Assembly (NCBI RefSeq): GCF_005281835.1
Contig: NZ_RZIS01000001.1
Location: 474,341-538,340 of the forward strand
Direction: 5' to 3'
Length of the DNA: 64,000 nt
DNA from: Vibrio profundi
Lineage (GTDB): Bacteria > Pseudomonadota > Gammaproteobacteria > Enterobacterales > Vibrionaceae
Position 1 is the stretch's first letter; each line of letters begins with the position of its first letter. The notes under the pieces were generated by a model. That model did not search any database, was not told the DNA's origin, and worked only from the letters and a program-made list of their open reading frames with translations. Both the position numbers and the translations under genes were made by a program. This document shows positions 57,045-64,000 of this stretch, piece after piece.

Positions 57045-57215
57045 ATGAAAGTGATGCTAGTGCTAGCAGTAGTGATACAAATCGTAGTGGCGATTCAGAG
57101 TGAAGGTCTGGCTCGTTCGCTTGCTGAGCTTACTGCATTCTTGTTAGTTGCAGCGCTTGTTGTTCATCACAAACAAGCGGCGAAGCCTATCGCTGAAGCC
57201 GCTACCAAGTCGTAA
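57045..57215 (+). CDS. 56-residue small membrane protein, unknown
   Basis: A short frame, MKVMLVLAVVIQIVVAIQSEG..., with two hydrophobic helices separated by a short charged loop (SEGLARSLAE) and a Lys/Ala-rich hydrophilic tail. The composition is that of a real small membrane protein. The ribosome site is weak (CAGG seven bases upstream). It ends 8 bases before the convergent YeiH-family gene. No family recognised. Confidence 0.5.
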   Translation: MKVMLVLAVVIQIVVAIQSEGLARSLAELTAFLLVAALVVHHKQAAKPIAEAATKS

Positions 57216-57222
57216 TTGGGTC

Positions 57223-58143
57223 TTAACTTAACGTCAACCATGCTAGCGAGCCTGAAGAAATCAACAGCCACATAGTAGTACCAAATATTAAGGGTTTTGG
57301 CCCTGCCTGCTTCAACTTCTCCATCGAAATCCCACACCCAATCAAGAATAAGCACACCACTAAAGCTCGCTTAGACACGCTAAAAATTCCGCTGTATAAC
57401 GTTTCAAATTGTGGCAGAGCATCACTCACAAATATCGCAAGGCAATAGAATAAGATGAAGTAGGGAATAGAGGTTTTTTTACTTTCACTTTTGAAAATCA
57501 CTGCACTTAGTAAAGCGATAGGAATAATCCACAAAGCGCGAGCGAGCTTAAGTGTTGTCGCCGTTGTCAGTGCTTCTTCTCCGTAGGCTGAAGCTGCGCC
57601 AACTACAGAAGACGTATCGTGGATAGCAATCGCAGCCCAAGTCCCAAAAGTGTGCTGGTCGAGCTCTAAAGCGTGACCGATTACTGGGAACACAAACAGT
57701 GCGATGGAATTAAGAACAAAAACGGTGGCCAGTGCCAGGCCGATTTGCTCATCATTGGCTTTTATCGCGGGAGCAACGGCGGCAATCGCACTACCGCCGC
57801 AAATTGCGGTTCCTGAAGAGATTAAATAGCCAGTCGTCCGGTCTAGCCCCATTCGTTTGGCGAGAAGCCAACCGAAACATAAGGTTCCAATGATGGTGGT
57901 AATAATTAAGCCGATACCATCACTGGTAACCGATAATGCTTGTTGAAACTGAATACCAAAGCCCAAGCCTACAATAGAGTACGCCAAAAGCTTTTTAGTG
58001 AGCTTACCAATGGCGAGCTCTTTAGGAACGAGCCCTAAACTTGCTAATAGAAAACCGATCACCAGCGCCGTAGGAGACGTTACCCAAGGGGTTAGGCAAA
58101 ATAGTGCAGCTAGAGTAAAAGGCGCGGTTTGTTTGATATTCAT
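57223..58143 (-). CDS. YeiH family (UPF0324) membrane protein
   Basis: 306-residue integral membrane protein with about 9-10 spans. The family segments [19 protein letters not shown] and [16 protein letters not shown] are intact, the latter with the charged HDTS centre. Homologues are annotated as putative sulfate exporters, but this is weakly established. It stands alone on the minus strand. Confidence 0.88.
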   Translation of the reverse strand: MNIKQTAPFTLAALFCLTPWVTSPTALVIGFLLASLGLVPKELAIGKLTKKLLAYSIVGLGFGIQFQQALSVTSDGIGLIITTIIGTLCFGWLLAKRMGLDRTTGYLISSGTAICGGSAIAAVAPAIKANDEQIGLALATVFVLNSIALFVFPVIGHALELDQHTFGTWAAIAIHDTSSVVGAASAYGEEALTTATTLKLARALWIIPIALLSAVIFKSESKKTSIPYFILFYCLAIFVSDALPQFETLYSGIFSVSKRALVVCLFLIGCGISMEKLKQAGPKPLIFGTTMWLLISSGSLAWLTLS

Positions 58144-58235
58144 TATTATTTTAGTTATTTGAAAGATACTTAATAGTGTACAGGCAACGACGTTGCCCGT
58201 AAGTCTAAATCACTTGAACATGCGTTCAGAAAAAT

Positions 58236-60110
58236 TTAACGCATGTCGCCACGGAGCGCTTTTACGGATTCCCGCATGAGTTCTGTAGATGCCAAATGTG
58301 CAGGCACTGGATCTCCGGCTTCAATTTCTAACTTAGTCCAAAATCGGCTCGGTAAACCTTTACAGGCTTTGCCTTTATGACGGCTGAAATAGCTACCCCA
58401 TAGACCTTTAAGTGACATAGGGATCACAGGAACAGGCGAGCGGCGAATAATAATATCCATACCACGCATGAATGGGCCAACTTCGCCGTCAGATGTGAGT
58501 TTACCTTCAGGGAAAATACAAACGATATGCCCTTCTTCAAGCGCTTGTTCGACGTCGTTGAATGCGCGGCGAATAGACTTTCTATTGGTCGCTGAAATTG
58601 GAATCACTCCAGCTCGTTTTAAGAAGCGTCTGAGAGGGGGGAGGTTTGCGTAATCTTCTTCCATAACAAAGCGAATCAAGCGAGGACAAACAGCACTGAG
58701 TAATAATGCATCCATGTAGCTCACGTGATTACAAACGATCAGCGCACCGCCTTTTTCGGGTAAATGGTGAAGGTTTTTATGCGTTACTCGGTACATGGTG
58801 TGAGTGACAACCCACATTAAAAATCTCACGGCAAAGATCGGAACTTGATAAAACAAGTAAGCGACAACTAGAGCATTAAGTACCGCGAGTAAAAGGAATA
58901 GCTGAGGTATCGATAACTCCAACACGGTTAGGCATACAATGCCTAAAATCGCGCTTCCTACCATAAATAGTGAGTTGTAGATATTTAGGGCTGCAATAAC
59001 CTGAGCGCGCTCATTCACTTTGGCTCTTTGTTGCATTAATGCATAGAGCGGCACGATGAAAACGCCACCAGATGCCCCTAGCAATAGTAAATAGGTGAAC
59101 AGAGGCCATAGCTCAGAGTAGCTGACAAATTCTTGAAATGATGAGAATTGTGGAAGCGCTTCAGGGATTGATATTGCCATGAGCCCACCAAAGATAGAGA
59201 TGCCTAAGCTACCAATCGGTACGATACCAATTTCAATTCTATGATTTGATAACTTGTCACACGCTAAAGAGCCCACTGCGATACCAATGGAAAACAATGC
59301 GAGTAAGAAAGAAACAGCACCTTCGCTACCGTTTAGGTGCAATTTGGTGAAGTTTGGGAATTGGGTAAGGTAAGCGGCACCTAAGAACCAAAACCAACTT
59401 ATCGCCATTAATGCTTGGAAAATCGTTCTGTCTTGTTTCGCGATGGCTAGAGTATTGCGAGTTAGCTTAATAGGTTGCCAGCTAACTTTAATATTTGGCG
59501 CACATGCTTCGGCCTTTGGGATATGACGGCTAGATAAATAACCTAGCACTGCAAAAATGATCACGCTGCCAGCAGCCACGTATTTTGCATTATCGGCAGA
59601 GGCGATAAAGCCAGCTCCTAGTGTACCTAATAGAATCGCGAGGAAAGTGCCCGTTTCGACTAACGCGTTACCAGGAACGAGCTCTTTTTCTTTTAACTGC
59701 TGGGGTAACAGGGCGTATTTTACTGGCCCAAAAAAGGCACTTTGCGTCCCCATTAAGAATAACAGAAGCAGTAACACACCATAGCTTTCAAAAATAAACC
59801 CAATGGCGCCAAGGCACATGATGGCAATTTCTACTAACTTGACCTTGCGGATAAACCAAGACTTTTCGTATTTATCAGCTAAAACACCAGCGGTCGCCGA
59901 AAACAAGAAGAAAGGTAGAATGAATAAACCTGCTGCGAGGTTTATGAATAAGTTGCTAGATATAGGTAACGATTCGACGCTTGCGAAAGCGACGAATAGT
60001 AGTAGGACATTTTTGAAAATATTGTCATTAAAGGCGCCAAAAAACTGGGTAATGAAATATGGGAGGAACCTTTTTTGAGTTAACAGCGAGGTTTGGCTGT
60101 CGTGCGACAT
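58236..60110 (-). CDS. MFS transporter / PlsC-type acyltransferase fusion (LplT-Aas-like, no AMP-ligase)
   Basis: 624-residue two-part inner-membrane protein. Residues 1-420 are a 12-span MFS domain like the lysophospholipid flippase LplT (FFGAFNDNIFKNVLLLF, FFGPVKYALLPQ). From about 430 a PlsC acyltransferase follows, with NHVSYMDALLL (H-x4-D), FPEGKLTSDG and VPVIPMSLKGLWGS. The acyl-ACP synthetase domain found in E. coli Aas is missing. The likely job is to flip and re-acylate lysophospholipids. It starts 10 bases after a TetR gene, in one operon. Confidence 0.88.
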   Translation of the reverse strand: MSHDSQTSLLTQKRFLPYFITQFFGAFNDNIFKNVLLLFVAFASVESLPISSNLFINLAAGLFILPFFLFSATAGVLADKYEKSWFIRKVKLVEIAIMCLGAIGFIFESYGVLLLLLFLMGTQSAFFGPVKYALLPQQLKEKELVPGNALVETGTFLAILLGTLGAGFIASADNAKYVAAGSVIIFAVLGYLSSRHIPKAEACAPNIKVSWQPIKLTRNTLAIAKQDRTIFQALMAISWFWFLGAAYLTQFPNFTKLHLNGSEGAVSFLLALFSIGIAVGSLACDKLSNHRIEIGIVPIGSLGISIFGGLMAISIPEALPQFSSFQEFVSYSELWPLFTYLLLLGASGGVFIVPLYALMQQRAKVNERAQVIAALNIYNSLFMVGSAILGIVCLTVLELSIPQLFLLLAVLNALVVAYLFYQVPIFAVRFLMWVVTHTMYRVTHKNLHHLPEKGGALIVCNHVSYMDALLLSAVCPRLIRFVMEEDYANLPPLRRFLKRAGVIPISATNRKSIRRAFNDVEQALEEGHIVCIFPEGKLTSDGEVGPFMRGMDIIIRRSPVPVIPMSLKGLWGSYFSRHKGKACKGLPSRFWTKLEIEAGDPVPAHLASTELMRESVKALRGDMR

Positions 60111-60120
60111 TATTTTTACC

Positions 60121-60717
60121 TTAGGCAGACCAATTGGTTAAGTAACTTGAGATTAGATTATTGATCAGTTCTTTACCATCAATAGGTTCAGAAGAGAAAA
60201 ATTTGTCGTCTACGCTCAGTAACGTAATACCGTGTACCCCAGACCATAAGACGCGGCTTGCTTTCAGAACATCTGAATCTGAACGTTCAGGAGCTAACGT
60301 TGATAATAAACCTTCTAGCATGCCTGTCATGCCGTCGATACGTTTGGCTTGCCATTCTGGTAGGGTTTCGCCATTCATATTGTGTTCGAAGATTAGCTGC
60401 CATCGGTGAGGGTGTTTCAGCGCGAAGTCATGGTAACAATAAGCTAAATTGAAAAGAGCTTCTCTAGGGTTAGAAGATTCGTGCATTACTGCTGCCGCTT
60501 CTTCAGAGAGTTCATCGAGAGTTTGTGCTACGGCGTGTAATAGCAGCAAGTTGTAGTTGCCGAATACGTTTACTAAGGTACTAGGTACATAGCCAATCAT
60601 GTTAGCAACTTTTCGCAAGCTTAATTCATGGTAGGAATGCTCATCTAAGAACGTTTTTACCGTTTCTAAAGTAAGCTGAATTAATTGCTCTCGTGTATGA
60701 TCGTTTCTGCGTGCCAT
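60121..60717 (-). CDS. TetR-family regulator with WHG-type ligand domain
   Basis: 198-residue repressor. The N-terminal helix-turn-helix is SLRKVANMIGYVPSTLVNVFGNYNLLLLHAVAQ at about 33-65. The C-terminal part has HRWQLIFEHNMN and SRVLWSGVHGI, the W-x-G-V-H-G pattern of the TetR_C_33/WHG domain. It heads the operon with the MFS-acyltransferase gene, so it probably responds to a lipid or fatty compound. Confidence 0.9.
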   Translation of the reverse strand: MARRNDHTREQLIQLTLETVKTFLDEHSYHELSLRKVANMIGYVPSTLVNVFGNYNLLLLHAVAQTLDELSEEAAAVMHESSNPREALFNLAYCYHDFALKHPHRWQLIFEHNMNGETLPEWQAKRIDGMTGMLEGLLSTLAPERSDSDVLKASRVLWSGVHGITLLSVDDKFFSSEPIDGKELINNLISSYLTNWSA

Positions 60718-60733
60718 GAGTAACTCTTATAAA

Positions 60734-60746
60734 TGAACATCGTTCA
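60734..60746. promoter_or_regulatory. Candidate TetR auto-operator
   Basis: TGAAC-ATC-GTTCA, a 13-bp inverted repeat 17 bases before the TetR start. Symmetry and position fit autoregulation. Confidence 0.5.
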
Positions 60747-60919
60747 ATATTTTAAGCCTGACGTGTATTAGCGTCAACTACTTAACTTGTTATTGAGTGT
60801 TATATCGAATGGGATCAGCAATATTCTGATACATGTGTATGCAATGTGAATATTTCATTGTTCATTGTTAACGAGTATGATTAGACGGTCGCATAGAACA
60901 ACCTCTACAAAGGATAACA

Positions 60920-61822
60920 ATGAAACGATTTTTCTCGCTAGTCGCAATACTGATGGTATCAGTTGCGGTTACACCAATCGCGGAAGCGAAAAAGTTTGGT
61001 GGTGGTAAGTCTTTTGGCAAAAGTTTCAAAACGGCTCCAGCTCCAAAACAACAGAATCAAAATACCAACACAATCAAACAAGACCAAGCTGGTAAAACGG
61101 GCGCACAAAGCTCTAGCAAGAAAGGCCTAATGGGTGGCTTACTTGGTGGTCTGCTTGCTGGTGGTCTTTTAGCTGCATTCTTCGGTGGCGCATTTGAAGG
61201 TATCCAGTTTATGGATATTCTAATCATGGGTCTGATTGCATTTTTAGCGTTTAAGTTCCTACGTAAAATGCTGGGGGCTAAGCACGGTTCAATGAATCAG
61301 CATCAGCAGCAACAACCTGCTTTTGGCGGTATGAACCAGAACAAATTTGAGCAACCTCAACAGCCAAATAATGCGAATGTTCATAACTTTGAGCAATCTG
61401 GTAGTGCAGGCGGCTTTGGTGGTTTCGGTGCACAAAGCGATATCCCGCATAACTACCCACCAGGGTTTGATCAAGCTGCGTTCATTAATGGTTCTCGTGA
61501 ACACTACCGTACACTGCAAGGTGCATGGAACCACAACGAGTTAAATACCATTGAAGAGTATGTTTCTCCAAGCTTGTTTGAAGATCTTAAAGCTGAGCGT
61601 GCGAAGCTAGAAGGCGAGCAACACACAGACGTAATGTACGTTGATGCAGAAATTGTACGTGCTGACTACGATGCGAATAAAGCTCAGTTAAGCCTACAGT
61701 TTAGTGGTCGTTACCGCGATTCTGCTGAAGGTGTTGAAGAAGATATTGAAGATATCTGGCACCTAGAGCGCGACCTAACAGAGCCTAACGCTCCTTGGTT
61801 GATTGTTGGTATTCAAGGTTAA
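60920..61822 (+). CDS. Tim44-domain protein, exported and membrane-anchored
   Basis: 300-residue protein. A signal-like N-terminus (MKRFFSLVAILMVSVAVTPIAEA) is followed by a Gly/Lys/Gln-rich linker, a glycine-rich hydrophobic segment at about 70-92 (GLMGGLLGGLLAGGLLAAFFGG) and a second span at about 97-113. The C-terminal 120 residues form a Tim44/NTF2-like domain (FINGSREHYRTLQGAWNHNELNTIEEYVS). Function is unknown in bacteria; envelope association is likely. Confidence 0.88.
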   Translation: MKRFFSLVAILMVSVAVTPIAEAKKFGGGKSFGKSFKTAPAPKQQNQNTNTIKQDQAGKTGAQSSSKKGLMGGLLGGLLAGGLLAAFFGGAFEGIQFMDILIMGLIAFLAFKFLRKMLGAKHGSMNQHQQQQPAFGGMNQNKFEQPQQPNNANVHNFEQSGSAGGFGGFGAQSDIPHNYPPGFDQAAFINGSREHYRTLQGAWNHNELNTIEEYVSPSLFEDLKAERAKLEGEQHTDVMYVDAEIVRADYDANKAQLSLQFSGRYRDSAEGVEEDIEDIWHLERDLTEPNAPWLIVGIQG

Positions 61823-61856
61823 TCACCAACTACACTGCTCAATTTAGTCATTGAAA

Positions 61857-61891
61857 TAAAACGCCTATCGAGTATTCGATAGGCGTTTTTG
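61857..61891. terminator. Bidirectional-type terminator after Tim44 gene
   Basis: ACGCCTATCGA pairs with TCGATAGGCGT, flanked by A run and TTTTTGT. Confidence 0.9.
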
Positions 61892-61980
61892 TATTTATAG
61901 GATTGTTATTTCTTCAAATAGAATCATGACAAATAATTGGAATGATTAGAAACAAATGTAACCATGGTAATAACGAAAAG

Positions 61981-62009
61981 TGTCATTAATGGCCTATATT
62001 TGTCATTAA
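61981..62009. promoter_or_regulatory. Direct repeat, candidate AraC-type half-sites
   Basis: TGTCATTAA occurs at 61981-61989 and again at 62001-62009, exactly 20 bases apart and on the same face of the helix. It lies 74-102 bases before the PEBP gene. AraC-family proteins bind such direct repeats, and an AraC gene ends this operon. Confidence 0.5.
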
Positions 62010-62082
62010 GTGATACATAATGATCGGCTTGTTGTGGATGAAGGAAATATACTTTTCTTAACTTAACAACAGGAGCGCAATT

Positions 62083-62616
62083 ATGAAAACACTAGGACCG
62101 ACGGTTTTACTTTTAGGTTCATGCATCACTTTTTCTACTCAAGCTTTAGAGCTGAATAGTGAAGATATTCAGGAAGGCCACCCGATGGCCAAAACGTTTG
62201 AATACTCAGGGTGGGGCTGTGAGGGAGGAAATGTGTCTCCTCAGCTAATGTGGAACGATGCTCCAAAAGGAACAAAAAGTTATGCGATCACTGCTTACGA
62301 TCCGGATGCCCCAACAGAAAGTGGTTTTTGGCACTGGATAGCCTTTGATATTCCGGTATCCACAGCCTCATTACCGCGAGGTGTCGATATCAAAAAGCTT
62401 GGCGGAAAAGAGACTCGCATCGATTATGGATCTACCGGGTTTGGTGGTGCCTGCCCTCCAAAAGGAGACGGCATGCATCGCTATCAATTCACACTGTGGG
62501 CTTTACCTACAGATAAACTTGGCTTGGAAGAAAATACGCCAGCAGCAGTCGTTGGTTTTACCTTGAATCAGCTAGCATTGGATAAAGTGACTTTAACCGC
62601 GACCTATACACGTTAG
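62083..62616 (+). CDS. Secreted YbhB/YbcL (PEBP) family protein
   Basis: 177-residue periplasmic phosphatidylethanolamine-binding-protein-fold protein. The signal peptide is about 22 residues (LLLGSCITFSTQA). The ligand site is shown by YDPDAPTESGFWHWIAFDIP and the conserved GFGGACPPKGDGMHRYQFTLWAL. Periplasmic YbcL of E. coli affects host inflammation; most members lack a known role. The AraC gene follows after 14 bases. Confidence 0.92.
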   Translation: MKTLGPTVLLLGSCITFSTQALELNSEDIQEGHPMAKTFEYSGWGCEGGNVSPQLMWNDAPKGTKSYAITAYDPDAPTESGFWHWIAFDIPVSTASLPRGVDIKKLGGKETRIDYGSTGFGGACPPKGDGMHRYQFTLWALPTDKLGLEENTPAAVVGFTLNQLALDKVTLTATYTR

Positions 62617-62630
62617 CCAATAGAGGGAGA

Positions 62631-63413
62631 ATGATGAACCATCAGTATCAAGTGAATGTTTTTCGAGCAGAACAATTGCAGAAGCTGCGTAATGTGAGGA
62701 TTCATTCTCCTAGTATTATTCAGATCATTTCGGGCAGTAAACGACTTTATTGGCGAGAGTCGACGATTGACTTTTCATCATCCCAATTATTGCTTTGTGA
62801 AGCTTCAGCTTCGTTGACGTTTGAAAACTTGCCGCAAAATGGACGTTTTATGTCGAGGATGTTTAGCTTTCACTATTTTCCATGTGAGTCGATGTTGGAA
62901 TTAAGTTTGAGCAATGCATCTGATACACGCACTTTGTTGGTAAGCAAGGACGATACAACCGATGAGATACTCAAAGCTTTGCTTTCGTTTAACCTAGATA
63001 GTATGAGTAAAGACACTCAAGTTTTCTGGTTAAAAGGGCTCTATCAAAATTTAGCTGAAAGAGGTGTGCTGCATCTTTTGTTTCCAAGTAGCAACATTAC
63101 TTTTAGCCAAAGGTTGAGTCATTATCTGTCAAAATCACCGAGTGATGATCATCCGTTGGAAGAGACTGCTGGGCAATTTGCGATGAGTCGAGCGACATTG
63201 ATTCGAAAACTCAAGCAGGAAGGGACTCAATATCGAGAAGTACTTGCGGAAGTTCGGCTGAGTCATGCTTTGTCTCTGATGCAAAGTGGCTGTCATAACG
63301 TTGCTGCGCTTGCCAAATCATGTGGTTATCAATCAGAAGGACGCTTTAGTTTGCGCTTTAAAGGGAAGTTTGGAGTTACCCCTAGGCATTACATTCAAAC
63401 GTTCAGTGGTTAG
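62631..63413 (+). CDS. AraC-family transcriptional regulator
   Basis: 260-residue regulator. The N-terminal part is a cupin-less-looking sensing region with no recognised ligand motif. The C-terminal 100 residues hold two helix-turn-helix motifs: DHPLEETAGQFAMSRATLIRKLKQEG and HNVAALAKSCGYQSEGRFSLRFKGKFGVTPRHY. The start may be ATG 62631 or 62634, with GAGGGAGA just before. The pairing with the PEBP gene suggests that it controls it. Confidence 0.9.
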   Translation: MMNHQYQVNVFRAEQLQKLRNVRIHSPSIIQIISGSKRLYWRESTIDFSSSQLLLCEASASLTFENLPQNGRFMSRMFSFHYFPCESMLELSLSNASDTRTLLVSKDDTTDEILKALLSFNLDSMSKDTQVFWLKGLYQNLAERGVLHLLFPSSNITFSQRLSHYLSKSPSDDHPLEETAGQFAMSRATLIRKLKQEGTQYREVLAEVRLSHALSLMQSGCHNVAALAKSCGYQSEGRFSLRFKGKFGVTPRHYIQTFSG

Positions 63414-63505
63414 AAGTGAGAACGCACGATTGCTTTGAACTACTGCGCTTCATGAGTACGTAAGAGGGATAAATTGTTTGAAGCGATAATCGTTGATTTG
63501 AAACG

Positions 63506-63534
63506 AAAAAGCCAACTCAATGAGTTGGCTTTTT
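63506..63534 (-). terminator. Terminator of the tRNA-Tyr array
   Basis: AAAAAGCCAACTC pairs with GAGTTGGCTTTTT around a 3-base loop (AAT), with T run on both strands. It lies just downstream of the leftmost tRNA. Confidence 0.88.
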
Positions 63535-63556
63535 GATGATCCCTAAAAGGAGAATA

Positions 63557-63641
<85 letters not shown>

Positions 63642-63731
63642 AGGGGTTTTCCTATCTAAAATAGGCTTGAATGAAGTTTTCCCAACGATTCACTCAAGGT
63701 TTCTCATTACTCTATTGAGTAAGAGAGAATA

Positions 63732-63816
<85 letters not shown>

Positions 63817-63905
63817 AGGGTTTTCCTATCTAAAATAGGCTTGAATGAAGTTTTCCCAACGATTCACTCAAGGTTTCTCATTACTCTATTGAGTAAGAGA
63901 GAATA

Positions 63906-63990
<85 letters not shown>

Positions 63991-64000
63991 AGGGTTTTTC

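Overview
The window looks like a chromosomal segment of a marine gammaproteobacterium of the Vibrionaceae, most likely Vibrio. The reasons are the conserved tig-clpP-clpX-lon-hupB-ppiD block, a menFDHBCE menaquinone cluster, a rhombosortase, a DctB/DctD-controlled dctPQM TRAP system, and a tandem tRNA-Tyr array, with moderate GC content and typical gammaproteobacterial start signals. This assignment comes from reading gene families; no database search was run.

Layout. 1-7.4 kb: a two-component pair, a SET-type sugar efflux transporter, a stand-alone RibD-type deaminase, a PAS-GGDEF diguanylate cyclase, a DUF3010 protein, and a divergent TetR / dihydrofolate-reductase-fold pair sharing a perfect 25-bp palindrome. 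7.4-12.2 kb: an orphan periplasmic solute-binding protein, then an AT-rich three-gene set (multi-span glycosyltransferase-like protein, SMR/EamA-like small membrane protein, GtrB/ArnC-like polyprenyl-phosphate glycosyltransferase) that resembles lipid-linked surface-glycan modification systems, then a LysE-family exporter and a 35-residue small ORF. 12.4-18 kb: selO tail-to-tail with a large hybrid histidine kinase that is co-transcribed with a periplasmic binding protein. 18.2-25 kb: a two-component system followed by a sugar ABC transporter, similar in layout to the Pseudomonas gltRS-gtsABCD glucose locus.

25-33 kb: dctPQM behind a recognisable sigma-54 promoter with an upstream inverted repeat, two small genes, and the cognate dctB-dctD operon on the opposite strand. 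33-42 kb: the protein quality-control block, with matches to sigma-32 promoters before tig (long leader) and before lon. 42-47 kb: a ComEA-like protein, rhombosortase and tapT with start codons only 9 bp apart, then dgt-type dNTPase, yfbR and alaA. 47-54.4 kb: the complete menFDHBCE cluster. 54.4-61.9 kb: a NagE-type PTS permease divergent from a DsdC-like LysR regulator, a YeiH-family membrane protein, a TetR regulator with an MFS/PlsC fusion protein, and a Tim44-domain protein. 62-64 kb: a secreted PEBP-family protein with an AraC regulator, and at least three tandem tRNA-Tyr genes running off the right edge.

How it works together: several loci pair a sensor or regulator with the function it probably controls (GltRS-like/ABC sugar import, DctBD/TRAP dicarboxylate import, TetR/reductase, TetR/MFS-acyltransferase, LysR/PTS, AraC/PEBP). 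The least ordinary pieces are the AT-rich glycan-modification set, the binding protein plus hybrid kinase pair that lacks a phosphotransfer domain, and the adjacent HD-domain dNTPase and deoxynucleotidase. I saw no insertion sequence, integrase, CRISPR array or rRNA.
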